Shown piece by piece: positions 8,289 through 17,554 of a stretch of 64,000 nt of DNA. Within the stretch, counting starts at the first letter, position 1, and each line of letters opens with the position of its first letter. Under the pieces are notes generated by a model that had not been told where the DNA came from, searched no databases, and saw only the letters and a list, made by a program, of their open reading frames with translations. The position numbers and the translations under genes were made by a program. Source of the DNA: JAKALD01 sp963817785 (GTDB lineage Bacteria; Pseudomonadota; Gammaproteobacteria; Burkholderiales; SG8-39); NCBI GenBank assembly GCA_963817785.1, contig CAWFPL010000007.1, positions 310,001 through 374,000 on the forward strand. Reading direction: 5' to 3'.

Positions 8289-8714
8289 ATGGCACGTCTT
8301 GCGCTCCTGATCGCATCCGCACTATTCGCCGCCAGCGCCTGGGCCGCGGACATCACCGTGTCCGGCGCCTGGATCCGCCACCTGCCCGCCGGCGTGCCCG
8401 CGGGCGGCTTCTTCACCGTGCACAACCAGGGCAGGCAGGCCGCCGCGCTGACCGGCGCGAGCTCGCCCGCCTACGGCATGGTGACGATCCACCAGACGGT
8501 CGAGAAGGGCGGCATGTCGATGATGATGCCGGTGGACAGGATCGAGGTGCCAGCCGGCGGCAAGGTTTCTTTCCGCCCGGGCGGCTATCATCTGATGTTC
8601 ATGCAGGCCAAGCACGACATCAAGGTGGGCTCCAAGGTGCCGGTGACGCTCGAGTTCTCCGACGGCCAGAAGGTCAGCGCGCAGTTCGAGGTGCGCGGTC
8701 CCACCGCGAGGTAG
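8289..8714 (+). CDS. Periplasmic copper chaperone PCu(A)C
   Basis: 141 aa with a signal peptide cut near ASAWA (about residue 19). The cupredoxin-like domain contains the copper ligands of the family: His and Met in VTIHQTVEKGGMSMMM and His and Met in GGYHLMFM. PCuAC delivers Cu(I) to the CuA or CuB site of cytochrome oxidase together with Sco. A CtaG-like gene and sco follow on the same strand, forming a copper/oxidase assembly cluster. Confidence 0.93.
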   Translation: MARLALLIASALFAASAWAADITVSGAWIRHLPAGVPAGGFFTVHNQGRQAAALTGASSPAYGMVTIHQTVEKGGMSMMMPVDRIEVPAGGKVSFRPGGYHLMFMQAKHDIKVGSKVPVTLEFSDGQKVSAQFEVRGPTAR

Positions 8715-8749
8715 CGCGCCGCGGTGGCTTCACAGTTCTCCCGCCGCCG

Positions 8750-9616
8750 ATGCCGGACCTGAAGGCGGCGCTCGCCTTTCTCCTGCCGTGGGAGTTCTCG
8801 CCGCCCGCCCTCATCCTGTGCGCGGGCGCGGTGCTGCTCTACGTGCGCGGGCTGCGCCGCGCGCCGGCCGCCGAGCATCCGGGCTTCGGCCGCCGGCTCG
8901 CGTTCTTCAGCGGCTGGGCACTGATCTACTTCGTGATGCAGACGCACTGGGACTACCTGTCCCAGCACATGTTCTTCATCCATCGCATCCAGCACCTGGT
9001 GCTGCATCACCTGGGGCCGTTCCTGGTGGTGCTCGCGCAGCCGCTGCCGGTGCTCGCGCGCGGCCTGCCGGCCGGAGTCGTCGACCGCGTACTGCGCCCG
9101 TTCTGGCGCAACCCGGTGACGCGCTTGGTCTACGGCGTGCTGCAGAACTGGATGGTGGCGCCGGTGCTGTTCGTCGGCCTGGTCTTCTTCTGGCTCACGC
9201 CCTCCATCCACTTCGACGCCATGCTGAACGCGCGGCTGTACCTGGTGATGAACTGGAGCATGCTGCTCGACGGGCTGCTGTTCTGGGCGCTGATGCTCGA
9301 TCCGCGCTCGCGCCGCGAGGGCGCGCTGATCGGCTACGGCCCGCGCATCTTCCTGCTGCTGCTCGCTTCGCTGCCACAGATCTTCCTGGGCGCCGCCATC
9401 GGGCTCGCGCGCCACGAGCTGTACGACGTGTACAGCGTGTGCGGCCGCGCCTGGCCGATGAGCCCGCTCGAGGACCAGAGCCTGGGCGGTTTGATCACCT
9501 GGATCCCGGCCGGGATGATGCACCTGCTCGGGGTGCTGGTGCTGCTCGGGCGCTGGATGCATTCGGACCAGGGCTCGAAGCCCGGCGCGCTGCCCGCCGT
9601 TTCATTGACCGCCTGA
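8750..9616 (+). CDS. Cytochrome c oxidase assembly factor, CtaG (caa3) family
   Basis: 288 aa with about seven membrane segments. The HWDYLSQHMFFIHRIQHLVLHHLGP region, here given as two His-rich blocks (HWDYLSQHMF and HRIQHLVLHHL), is the signature of the caa3-CtaG family. The C-terminal segment has HLLGVLVLLGRWM. It is thought to help insert copper into haem-copper oxidase subunit I. It sits between PCuAC and Sco genes, which supports the role. Confidence 0.9.
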   Translation: MPDLKAALAFLLPWEFSPPALILCAGAVLLYVRGLRRAPAAEHPGFGRRLAFFSGWALIYFVMQTHWDYLSQHMFFIHRIQHLVLHHLGPFLVVLAQPLPVLARGLPAGVVDRVLRPFWRNPVTRLVYGVLQNWMVAPVLFVGLVFFWLTPSIHFDAMLNARLYLVMNWSMLLDGLLFWALMLDPRSRREGALIGYGPRIFLLLLASLPQIFLGAAIGLARHELYDVYSVCGRAWPMSPLEDQSLGGLITWIPAGMMHLLGVLVLLGRWMHSDQGSKPGALPAVSLTA

Positions 9617-9629
9617 CGAAGCCGAACCC

Positions 9630-10217
9630 ATGCCGCAACGCCTGAAGCTACTGTTCGCCGCGCTCGCCGCGTGCGCCGCGCTCGCCGCCTGCACCCACAA
9701 GGAGCACTGGCGCACCGACAACATCGACGGCCTGGTGCCCAAGCTCGACTTCAGCATGACCGACGACGCCGGCCAGCCCGTCACCGGTGCGACCTACCGC
9801 GGCAAGACCGTGCTGCTGTACTTCGGCTACACCAACTGCCCGGACGTTTGCCCGACCACGCTGGCGAAGCTCGCTCAGGCGCTCAAAGACACGAACAACC
9901 ACGGCGCCGGAACCCAGGTGCTGTTCGTGACGGTCGATCCGAAGCGCGACACACTCAGCCGCATGCACGAGTACGTGCATGCCTTCGGCCCGTGGTTCGT
10001 CGGGCTGCGCGGCACGCAGGACGAGCTGCGCGCGCTCACCAAGCGCTATCGGGTGACGTACTCGTACGCCAAGCCGGACAAGGACGGCAACTACGAGGTG
10101 ACGCACAGCACCGCGGTGTTCGTGTTCGACGGCACCGGACGCAGCAGGCTGCTGATCCTGCCGCGCGATTCGGCCAAGGCGATCACCGAGGACCTGGACC
10201 AGCTCGCGTCCCGGTAG
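9630..10217 (+). CDS. Sco1/SenC family copper chaperone, lipoprotein
   Basis: 195 aa. A lipobox (LAAC) gives an anchored Cys21. The thioredoxin fold carries the copper-binding CPDVCP motif (Cys70, Cys74) and the distal His in YEVTHSTAVFVF. VTVDPKRDT is also typical. Sco loads or reduces the CuA site of cytochrome c oxidase. It begins 13 nt after the CtaG-like stop and is the last gene of the cluster; a hairpin repeat follows. Confidence 0.95.
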   Translation: MPQRLKLLFAALAACAALAACTHKEHWRTDNIDGLVPKLDFSMTDDAGQPVTGATYRGKTVLLYFGYTNCPDVCPTTLAKLAQALKDTNNHGAGTQVLFVTVDPKRDTLSRMHEYVHAFGPWFVGLRGTQDELRALTKRYRVTYSYAKPDKDGNYEVTHSTAVFVFDGTGRSRLLILPRDSAKAITEDLDQLASR

Positions 10218-10330
10218 CGCGCGCCCGTCGATCACGTTTTTCCCGGGACACTGGGGCGCGGGACTGCCGCGCTGGCGGACGCGGTAGCCGGGCGTTCTCG
10301 CTCGCGTCCGGGAATCGCGCCTTCCGAGTG

Positions 10331-10380
10331 TCTCCGATTTTTGTGAGAGACGCTGCGCGACCCTCACAAAAATTCGGAGA
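10331..10380. repeat. Hairpin repeat family A, copy 1
   Basis: Arms TCTCCGATTTTTGTGAG and CTCACAAAAATTCGGAGA; 50 nt in all, with a one-base bulge and a divergent centre. Flanks match the reverse orientation (GTG before, ACGGGGAAAAG after). It lies between the convergent sco and DMT-transporter genes. Confidence 0.85.
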
Positions 10381-10422
10381 ACGGGGAAAAGCGCAACCGG
10401 CGACGCTTGACTGCCTGGCGGG

Positions 10423-11373
10423 CTACCCCAGCCGCCGTGCCCAGCGCTTCCTCTCCTGCGCGAGCAGGTACAGGCCGCTGCCGATCACGATCGCCGCGCC
10501 GGCGATCACCGGCGCTCCCGGCACGTCGCCGAACACGGCGAAGCCGAACAATGCCATGTAGATGACCTGCGGATAGGCGAACGGCGCGAGCACCGAGGCG
10601 GGCGCGTAGCGGTGCGCGAGCGCGAGGAAGTAGTGTCCGATGCCGCCAAACAGGCCCATCAGGCACAGCACCGTCCAATGCCACGCGTCGGGCGGCGCCT
10701 GCCACACCGCGAGGCCGAAGGGCGCCAGCGCGACGGCGGGCACCAGCGCCGACAGGAACTGGGTGGTCTCGGGCGGATCGTGCGCCGCCAGCCGGCGGGT
10801 CAGCAGGTTGAACAGCGCGTAGATCAGCGCGTTGGCGACCGAAAGCAGCATCGCCGGCTGGAACCCCACCCCGAACGGCCGCACGATCACCAGCACGCCG
10901 GCGAAGCCGCAGACGATCGCCGTCCAGCGGCGCGCATCCAGGCGCTCGCCGAGCAGCGGCGCGCTGAGCAGCGCGATGATGATGGGCGCCGAGAAGTTGA
11001 TCGACGAGGTGACGGTGAGCTGCAGGAACTGCAGCGCCGAGAAGTTGAGCGCCGTCATCGAGATCATCATCAGCCCGCGCACCACCTGCAGCCCGAGCCG
11101 GCGCGTGCGCAGCGCCCGCGCGCCGTGGATCGGCAGCAGCAGCCCCGCCGACAGCAGCGCGTGCGCGACGAAGCGCACCCACACGACCTCCAGCACAGGC
11201 AGGAACCGGATCGACCACTTCGCGCTGCCGTCGAGCAGCGTGAAGCACACGTAGGTAAGCGAGATCAGGCCGATGCCGACCAGGCGGTTGCGGGCGCTGT
11301 CTGCGTGGAGCAATTCCAGGGGAGGCGCTTGCGGAAGGCGTGATTCTACCCGGCGTGCGATGCGCGAGTGCAA
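10423..11373 (-). CDS. DMT superfamily (EamA) permease
   Basis: 316 aa, about ten membrane segments arranged as two EamA repeats (about 35-165 and 180-310). Typical features are FSAPIIIALLSAPLLGERL closing repeat 1 and FAVFGDVPGAPVIAGAAIVIGSG closing repeat 2. An inner-membrane exporter of metabolites; the substrate is unknown. The N-terminal 30 residues are hydrophilic, so a later start is possible. Confidence 0.88.
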   Translation of the reverse strand: MHSRIARRVESRLPQAPPLELLHADSARNRLVGIGLISLTYVCFTLLDGSAKWSIRFLPVLEVVWVRFVAHALLSAGLLLPIHGARALRTRRLGLQVVRGLMMISMTALNFSALQFLQLTVTSSINFSAPIIIALLSAPLLGERLDARRWTAIVCGFAGVLVIVRPFGVGFQPAMLLSVANALIYALFNLLTRRLAAHDPPETTQFLSALVPAVALAPFGLAVWQAPPDAWHWTVLCLMGLFGGIGHYFLALAHRYAPASVLAPFAYPQVIYMALFGFAVFGDVPGAPVIAGAAIVIGSGLYLLAQERKRWARRLG

Positions 11374-11578
11374 GCGCTGCGTCAGCGGATCGTCACGCCG
11401 GGTTCATTGGAGCTTCACCGCGGATTCACGTTGCTTGCGTAACTTGCGCCCAGCTCGCGGGCCGATCGAGGACCGCCGAGCCTGTTTGATGGAGGAGCGC
11501 GCCGCGACAGGGAGCGGCGCGCTTGCCCGCGCAATCACGATCGCCCCGAACTCAACCAACAGGGAAGGAGAAGAGCAA

Positions 11579-13753
11579 GTGAACGTCCAGAATCGTTTTC
11601 CCGTGAAGCTGCTCGCGCGCCTGGTCGCAGGCGCCATGCTGTCGATCGCGGCCGGCGCGTCGCACGCGCAAGGCGCGATCAATCTGGGCACGGTGCAGAG
11701 CAGCGCCGGCGCCGAGTCGGCCGGCTCCGCGGCCCAGCCCGAGTCGGCTCCGTACCAGGCCCCGACGCAGGGCTCGCTCACCGCGACCCAGCCGCAGTCG
11801 GTCATCAGCCAGCATTACATCCAGGAAAACGCCGCGCCGACCGCCAACTACTCCGACATCGTCGGCATCTCGCCGAGCGTCTGGGACGTGGATCCGAACG
11901 GGCCGGGGATGATGGAATCGCAGAGCCTGACGATGCGCGGCCTCAAGGACGGTCAGTACAACGTCACCTTCGACGGCATTCCGTGGGGCGACTCGAACGA
12001 TTTCACCCACCATTCGACGTCGTACTTCATGTCCCAGGACCTGGGCCGGATCGTCGTCGACCGCGGCCCGGGAACCGCCAGCACCATCGGTCCCGCGACC
12101 TTCGGCGGCACCATCGCGATCTCCTCCAAGGACCCGCGCGCCAACGCGGAGATCACGCCCTACCTGACGCTGGGCAGCTTCAATACGCGGCTCGAGGGCG
12201 TGGAGCTCGATACCGGCCCGCTGCAGCACTACGGCGATGCATCCGCGTTCCTCGACTACAAGCAGTCGAGCACCGACGGCTGGCTCGACAACTCCGGCCA
12301 GCGGCGCAAGAACGTCTTCTTCAAGCTGACCAAGCCGGTGGGTGATAACACCCTGCTCACCGTGGTGGCGATGGCCAACAAGATCCACCAGAACGTTTCG
12401 CTGGGGGCGACCGCCGCGCAGATCGCGAAGTACGGCCCGAGCTATGCGCTCAACACCGATCCGACCAGCCAGGCGTACTACGGCTACAACTACGACGACA
12501 TCACCACCGACTTCGAGTACCTGGGCCTGAACTCGCGGCTCGGGGAATGGACGGTGGACAACAAGGTCTACACCTACGCCTACGACCATTTCGGCTTCAA
12601 CGGGGAGGATCCCAACGGCGAGACGCCGAACGGCACCATCTACGGCGCCAACAACGTGCCGGGACAGAAGATGACGATGCAGTACCGCTCGGTTGGCGAC
12701 CTGCTGCGCCTGTCGCGCCCGGTCGGGCCAGGGGACCTGAATCTGGGCTTCTGGGGAGACCACCAGAACAACACCCGCTGGCAGTACGAGGTCGACTATT
12801 CCAACGACCTCGCGTACAACGCGCCGACCGTCCTGGCGGCCACCGACCGCAACATGCAGGACTCGCTGGACTCCTTCCAGCCCTACGTTGAATACAAGTG
12901 GAAGCTGACCCCGCGCCTGACCCTCACTCCGGGCGTGAAGTACGCCTACTTCCACCGTTCGATCGACGCGACGGTCAACCAGAAGACCAATACGCCGCTG
13001 AGCTACGGCAAGACCTGGACCAAGGCGCTGCCGTCGCTGGATCTGCACTACCTGATCGAGAGCAACTGGAGCGCATACCTGCAGCTGGCGCAGGGATTCA
13101 TCGCGCCGGACCTGAACACGTTCTATACGGCGGATCCGTCCGCGAGCAACGTGGATCCGGAGCAGACCACCGATGCGCAGCTCGGCACCACCTGGAAGAG
13201 CCGCCGCCTGAGCGTGTCCGGCGACCTGTACTACATCGATTTCAACAACAAGGTGGAAAGCCGCAAGATCGGCGCGAACACCATCTTCTTCAACGCCGGC
13301 GGCGCAATCTACAAGGGCGCGGAAGGCGAGGCGACCTATTACATGGGCAGCGGCTTCAGCGTGTACGGCAACCTGTCGTTCAACAGCGCCAAGGAGAAGG
13401 ACACCAATCTGTGGATGCCGAACACGCCGAAGAGCACCGCGGCCGCCGGAGTGATCTACAACCGCGGACCGGTCTACGCGTCTGCGATCAACCGCTACAT
13501 CGGCTCGCGCTTCGGCGATACCGGAGAGACCCAGCCCCTGGGGGCCTATTCGGTGACCAACCTGGCGGCGAGCTACACGCTGAAGCGCGGCCCGGGCGGG
13601 TTGCAGGACACCAAGCTCGGCCTGCAGCTGAACAACGTCTTCAACAAGACCGACATCTACGCCTTGGCGGGGTACACGGGCGGGGCCAACACGCCGCTTT
13701 ACTGGACCATCCCGGGGCGCAGCGTGATGCTCACGCTCTCGACCGGCCTGTGA
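11579..13753 (+). CDS. TonB-dependent outer-membrane receptor
   Basis: 724 aa from a GTG at 11579 behind AGGGAAGGAG; the frame is open upstream but the ribosome site and signal peptide (ending SHAQG) fix this start. The plug domain has SLTMRGLKDGQYNVTFDGIP and RIVVDRGPGTASTIGPATFG. A 22-strand barrel follows, rich in YxxxF repeats, and the last residues form a terminal beta strand (SVMLTLSTGL). It imports a scarce solute with energy from TonB. The next genes encode ExbB, ExbD, TonB and a secreted phosphodiesterase, suggesting uptake of a phosphorylated compound (inference). Confidence 0.92.
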   Translation: MNVQNRFPVKLLARLVAGAMLSIAAGASHAQGAINLGTVQSSAGAESAGSAAQPESAPYQAPTQGSLTATQPQSVISQHYIQENAAPTANYSDIVGISPSVWDVDPNGPGMMESQSLTMRGLKDGQYNVTFDGIPWGDSNDFTHHSTSYFMSQDLGRIVVDRGPGTASTIGPATFGGTIAISSKDPRANAEITPYLTLGSFNTRLEGVELDTGPLQHYGDASAFLDYKQSSTDGWLDNSGQRRKNVFFKLTKPVGDNTLLTVVAMANKIHQNVSLGATAAQIAKYGPSYALNTDPTSQAYYGYNYDDITTDFEYLGLNSRLGEWTVDNKVYTYAYDHFGFNGEDPNGETPNGTIYGANNVPGQKMTMQYRSVGDLLRLSRPVGPGDLNLGFWGDHQNNTRWQYEVDYSNDLAYNAPTVLAATDRNMQDSLDSFQPYVEYKWKLTPRLTLTPGVKYAYFHRSIDATVNQKTNTPLSYGKTWTKALPSLDLHYLIESNWSAYLQLAQGFIAPDLNTFYTADPSASNVDPEQTTDAQLGTTWKSRRLSVSGDLYYIDFNNKVESRKIGANTIFFNAGGAIYKGAEGEATYYMGSGFSVYGNLSFNSAKEKDTNLWMPNTPKSTAAAGVIYNRGPVYASAINRYIGSRFGDTGETQPLGAYSVTNLAASYTLKRGPGGLQDTKLGLQLNNVFNKTDIYALAGYTGGANTPLYWTIPGRSVMLTLSTGL

Positions 13754-13775
13754 GCGGAACCGGGCGCGCATTCGC

Positions 13776-14465
13776 ATGAGCCTGGACACGTTTTTCAGGG
13801 TCGCGCACAGCTCGGGCGGCATCCTGTACCTGATGGCGCTGCTGCTGCTCGTGGCGCTGACCATCGTACTGGAGCGCTCGTGGTTCCTGGGGAGGGTTCT
13901 GGCGGCCGGCCACCGGCTGATCGGGCGGCTGGATTCCGTGGCGGCGGTCGAAGCGCCGCTGCTGCGGGACCTGGGCTCGAGCTGCGGGCGCCTGCCGCAT
14001 GCCCGGCTGCTGGACGCGGTGGCGAAGCACGATCTCGCGCACGAATTCGATCGCCTGCCCGAGAAGATCGAGGAGGCGATCATGCGCGAGGCGCCGCAGG
14101 TGGACCGTTACCTGTGGGTGCTGGACACGATCGTCACGCTGGCGCCGCTGCTCGGGCTGCTGGGCACCATCATCGGGATGTTCAACGCGTTCCAGGTGCT
14201 ATCGGACCCGGGCAACGCGCCCACCCAGGTAACAGGCGGCGTCGCGGAGGCGCTGCTCGCGACCGCCTCGGGGCTGCTCATCGCGATCCTGGGGCTGGTG
14301 TTCTTCAACGGGCTCAACAACCGGGTGCGAGTGATCATGCACCAGCTGGAGACGCTCAAGGTGATGCTGGTCAACCGCATGTATCCGCACTATCACGCCC
14401 CGGCGCAAGCGGGGCCGCAAGGCCGGCTGCACGAGGCCGGGCCGCGCGCGTTGCGCGCCGGCTAG
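13776..14465 (+). CDS. exbB: ExbB/MotA/TolQ proton channel protein
   Basis: 229 aa, three membrane segments (about 15-35, 118-140 and 160-182). TIVTLAPLLGLLGTIIGMFNAF is represented here by its core LAPLLGLLGTIIGMFNAF, the MotA_ExbB signature; GGVAEALLATASGLLIAI follows. It forms the inner-membrane proton channel that drives TonB. It starts 22 nt after the receptor stop and has the ExbD gene directly behind it. Confidence 0.93.
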   Translation: MSLDTFFRVAHSSGGILYLMALLLLVALTIVLERSWFLGRVLAAGHRLIGRLDSVAAVEAPLLRDLGSSCGRLPHARLLDAVAKHDLAHEFDRLPEKIEEAIMREAPQVDRYLWVLDTIVTLAPLLGLLGTIIGMFNAFQVLSDPGNAPTQVTGGVAEALLATASGLLIAILGLVFFNGLNNRVRVIMHQLETLKVMLVNRMYPHYHAPAQAGPQGRLHEAGPRALRAG

Positions 14466-14473
14466 GGGGCGGC

Positions 14474-14869
14474 GTGCACTACTTCCAGCCGCGCAAGGCG
14501 CGCATCGAGATCATCCCGATGATCGACATCATGTTCTTCCTGCTGGTGTTCTTCATCATGATCACGCTGCACATGATCCCCGCGACGGGGCTCGTCTCGC
14601 ATCTGGCGAGCAGCTCGACCGCCGCCGCGCTGCCGCAACCCAAGGTGCTGGTAAGCGTGGACGAAGCGGGCGCGATCTCGGTGGACGGCCACACGCTGAC
14701 GCCGGCTCAGCTCAGCGCTTCGCTGCGCCGGGGCGATCCGGCGCGGACCATCGTTACCATCGCGGGCGCGAAGCAGACCTCGCTCCAGCACCTGATGGAC
14801 GTGATGGATGCGTGCCGCGCGGCGGGCGTGACGCAGATCGGCCTGGCGGCGAAGCAAGCGCAGCCCTAG
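14474..14869 (+). CDS. exbD: ExbD biopolymer transport protein
   Basis: 131 aa from a GTG at 14474 behind AGGGGG. The single membrane helix IIPMIDIMFFLLVFFIM carries the conserved Asp used for proton passage. The periplasmic domain has VDEAGAISVDG and a C-terminal DACRAAGVTQIGLA. It is the stator partner of ExbB for TonB energisation. Confidence 0.93.
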   Translation: MHYFQPRKARIEIIPMIDIMFFLLVFFIMITLHMIPATGLVSHLASSSTAAALPQPKVLVSVDEAGAISVDGHTLTPAQLSASLRRGDPARTIVTIAGAKQTSLQHLMDVMDACRAAGVTQIGLAAKQAQP

Positions 14870-14872
14870 TCG

Positions 14873-15610
14873 ATGCCCGCGCCAATTGTCGAGCGGGGCG
14901 GCGCTGGCCGCCTCGCGCTGCCGCGCGCCGCTCTCGCGGCGCTGGTGCTCGAAACCCTGCTGGTGCTGGTGGTAGCGGCGAGCCTGCCGCGCCACTCGCC
15001 GCCGGAGCCCGAGGTGGTGCCCGTGACCTTGAGCTTCCCGGCCTTGCCCGAGACGCCGCCCGAGCCTGCGCCGCCCGAGGCGAAGCCGGCACCGCCCCCG
15101 CCGCCGAAGCCGGCAGCGCCCCCGCCGCCGAAGCCCGTGCCGACGCCGCCGAAGCCGGTGCGGCATCGCGTCGTTCGGCGCCGCGCGCCGCGTCCCGTGC
15201 GGGAGCCCGTGCCGCAACCGGCTCCCGAGCCGATCGTCGCGGCGGCGCCGCAGGCGGACACGCTGCCGGCGCCTGCGCCACCGGCTCCACCCGCGCCGCC
15301 GAGCGTCGACCCGAGCGTTCAGGCGAGCTTCGAGGACAGGGTGCGCGCCGCCGTGCAGGCCTCGGTGCGCTATCCCTATGCGGCGAGGCTCGCCCGACTG
15401 AGCGGCCGCGCGCGGGTGGCGTTCGTCTACCTCGATGCGCAGGCGAGCCGGGTGAGGCTCGCGACCTCGAGCGGCTCGGACCTGCTCGATGCCGCGGCAC
15501 TGCAGGCGGTGTCCGCGGCGCAGTATCCGCCGCCCCCGCGGAGCTTCGCCGGCAAGAGCCTGCGGTTCGAGATCTGGGTGCGCTTCAACCTCACCACTTC
15601 CACCGATTGA
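14873..15610 (+). CDS. tonB: TonB energy transducer
   Basis: 245 aa. One N-terminal membrane helix (about 20-40), then a long proline-rich spacer with PPEPAPPEAKPAPPPPPKP repeats crossing the periplasm, and a C-terminal TonB domain: VRYPYAARLARLSGRARVAFVY near residue 165 is split here as SVRYPYAARL and GRARVAFVYLD. It couples the ExbBD motor to the receptor encoded in the same cluster. Confidence 0.92.
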   Translation: MPAPIVERGGAGRLALPRAALAALVLETLLVLVVAASLPRHSPPEPEVVPVTLSFPALPETPPEPAPPEAKPAPPPPPKPAAPPPPKPVPTPPKPVRHRVVRRRAPRPVREPVPQPAPEPIVAAAPQADTLPAPAPPAPPAPPSVDPSVQASFEDRVRAAVQASVRYPYAARLARLSGRARVAFVYLDAQASRVRLATSSGSDLLDAAALQAVSAAQYPPPPRSFAGKSLRFEIWVRFNLTTSTD

Positions 15611-15626
15611 CCGGGAGGATCCGACG

Positions 15627-17138
15627 ATGAAGCAGACTTTACTGTCTCTGTGCGCGGCGCTGCTGGCGGCGTTTTTCTGCAATGCTTCCGCCGGCGCGGC
15701 CGGGCGCGGACCGATCGAGCGCGTCCTGCTGGTCAGCGTGGACGGGCTGCACGCTCTGGACCTGAGCATCTTCACGGCGCGGCATCCCGATTCCGCGCTC
15801 GCGCAGCTCGCCGCGCGTGGCATCGAGTACACGCAGGCGCGCACGGTCGTCCCGGCGGACTCGTTTCCCGGGCTGCTCGCGCTCGCGACGGGAGGAACGC
15901 CGGCGGTCACCGGCGTGTACTACGACGTAACCTACGACCGGCGCCTGTCGCCGCCGGGAGGCGGCTGCAGCAGCGCCGGCACGCCGGTCGTGTACGACGA
16001 ATCGATCGACGCTCCCGGCGCGGCGCGGGGCGAGCCGGTACTCGACGCGCGCCGCTTGCCGCTCGACCCGCATGGCTGCACGCCCGTTCCTCCCCACGAC
16101 TACCTGCGCGTCAACACCGTCTTCGAAGTGATCCGCCAGGCGGGCGGGCACACGGCGTGGATCGACAAGCACCCGGTCTACGAGATCCTGAACGGGCCGA
16201 GCGGGCAGGGGGTGGAGGACCTGTACACGCCGGAGATCGGCGGCGACTTCGAAGGGCGTGCCGCGAAGGGAGTCGGTCGGATCACCGCCTCGATTCAGCG
16301 CACCGAGCGCTACGACGCGATGAAGGCGCAAGCCTTGATCCACGAGATCGACGGCTTCGGACACGGCGGCAGGACGCCGGCGCCGGTGCCGCAGCTGTTC
16401 GGCCTCAACCTTCAGGCGGTGAACGTGGGCGAGAAGCTCGGCGGCTACCTCGACGCGGGCGGCGATCCGTCGCCGCAGCTCGAGGGCGCGCTCGAGCACT
16501 GCGACCGGCTGATCGGCAGGATCGTCGCCGAGCTGCGCGCACGCGCCCTGCTCGACTCGACGCTGCTCATCGTCACCGCCAAGCACGGCAACGATCCGAT
16601 CGATCCGCGCGCGCTGCGCCACGTCGACAGGAAGGCGCTCGTGCGCGCGATCGAGCGCGCCGCGCCGGGTGCCCTGGCGCAGCTCACGACCGACCAGGGT
16701 GCGCTGGTCTGGCTGCGCGACCAGTCAAAGACCGCGCTGGTGGCGCGGGCCCTGAAGCACCGGCGCGCATCGCTCGGCATCCGACGGGTGCTCTACGGCG
16801 CGAGGCTCGGGCTCGACTTTCCGTCGCCGCACGGCGACCCCCGCACCCCCGACCTTATCGTCGTGGCACGCAACGGCGTCATCTACGGCAAGGCGAATGA
16901 TCGCAAAAAGGCCGAGCATGGCGGCTTCCTTGCCGACGACACTCGCGTCGCGCTGCTGGTGTCCAATCCCGGGTTGAGCCGCCTGGTGGTGCGGGTGCCG
17001 GTATTCACCACCCAGGTTGCGCCGACGATCCTCGAGAGCTTGAGGCTTTCGCCGCGGCGCCTGCTGGCGGTGCGGGAGCAGGGCACGCCTGCGCTGCCCG
17101 GACCGGACTGGCGCGCGCTCGCCGCGGCGGACCGCTAG
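15627..17138 (+). CDS. Secreted type I phosphodiesterase/nucleotide pyrophosphatase-like protein
   Basis: 503 aa, behind GGGAGGA, with a signal peptide ending near GAAG. The alkaline-phosphatase superfamily core is visible: first metal Asp in VLLVSVDGLH, nucleophile region VVPADSFPGLLALATGG (Ser in place of Thr), metal ligands in the later TAKHGNDP and AEHGGF stretches. The family cleaves phosphodiester or pyrophosphate bonds of nucleotides or lipids. As last gene of a receptor-exbB-exbD-tonB cluster it may release the compound that the receptor takes up. Its end overlaps the convergent lectin-like gene by 4 nt. Confidence 0.85.
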   Translation: MKQTLLSLCAALLAAFFCNASAGAAGRGPIERVLLVSVDGLHALDLSIFTARHPDSALAQLAARGIEYTQARTVVPADSFPGLLALATGGTPAVTGVYYDVTYDRRLSPPGGGCSSAGTPVVYDESIDAPGAARGEPVLDARRLPLDPHGCTPVPPHDYLRVNTVFEVIRQAGGHTAWIDKHPVYEILNGPSGQGVEDLYTPEIGGDFEGRAAKGVGRITASIQRTERYDAMKAQALIHEIDGFGHGGRTPAPVPQLFGLNLQAVNVGEKLGGYLDAGGDPSPQLEGALEHCDRLIGRIVAELRARALLDSTLLIVTAKHGNDPIDPRALRHVDRKALVRAIERAAPGALAQLTTDQGALVWLRDQSKTALVARALKHRRASLGIRRVLYGARLGLDFPSPHGDPRTPDLIVVARNGVIYGKANDRKKAEHGGFLADDTRVALLVSNPGLSRLVVRVPVFTTQVAPTILESLRLSPRRLLAVREQGTPALPGPDWRALAAADR

Positions 17139-17554
17139 GCGGAGCGCTCGTACACCGTCAGCCCGATCCTGCCGCGGTTGTTCCAGTACATGAACCAGAC
17201 GTCGTTCGCGAAGCAGCATAGCTCGCCGCTGCGCAGCGGTATGTAGTTCCCCTTGCCGCTGCCGATGGGGAACGCAGTCGCTGTGTCGGAGTCGAGCGCG
17301 CCGATCAATACGAACCAGTGCGCGTACGGAACGCGCCGCCAGCGCTCGAACCGGCGCAGCCGCCCGGACTCGTAGCCGTCGGGTCCGCAGGCGATCGCCG
17401 CGTCATGCCAGGTCTCCCCCGGCGCCGCCTCGAAGTCGTAGCGCTTGCCCGCCTCGAGGTGGATGCCGGTGCGGTTCCACCTCTGGCGCGCGTCGACGAC
17501 GCACTGGCCGTGGAGCTTGTGCCGAGCGTGTTGCTCGTACATCCGGTCCGCCAC
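17135..17554 (-). CDS. Lectin-like beta-sandwich domain protein, in frame after the patatin gene
   Basis: 139 aa if begun at the GTG at 17554, or 135 aa from an ATG at 17542. Features recall the PA-IL (LecA) fold: RYDFEAAPGETW, AHWFVLIGALDSD, GELCCFANDVWFMYWNNRGRIGLTV. LecA binds galactose, but identity here is low and I make no claim on ligand. The frame is the same as that of the patatin gene upstream: only one TAG codon (17555-17557) separates them, so it may be a C-terminal domain of that protein or a distinct coupled gene. Confidence 0.6.
   Translation of the reverse strand: MADRMYEQHARHKLHGQCVVDARQRWNRTGIHLEAGKRYDFEAAPGETWHDAAIACGPDGYESGRLRRFERWRRVPYAHWFVLIGALDSDTATAFPIGSGKGNYIPLRSGELCCFANDVWFMYWNNRGRIGLTVYERSA

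Noticed and set aside
14462..15910. 482-codon leftward frame opposite exbD and tonB
   Set aside because: Antisense of the proline-rich TonB spacer gives an Arg/Gly-rich frame without meaning.
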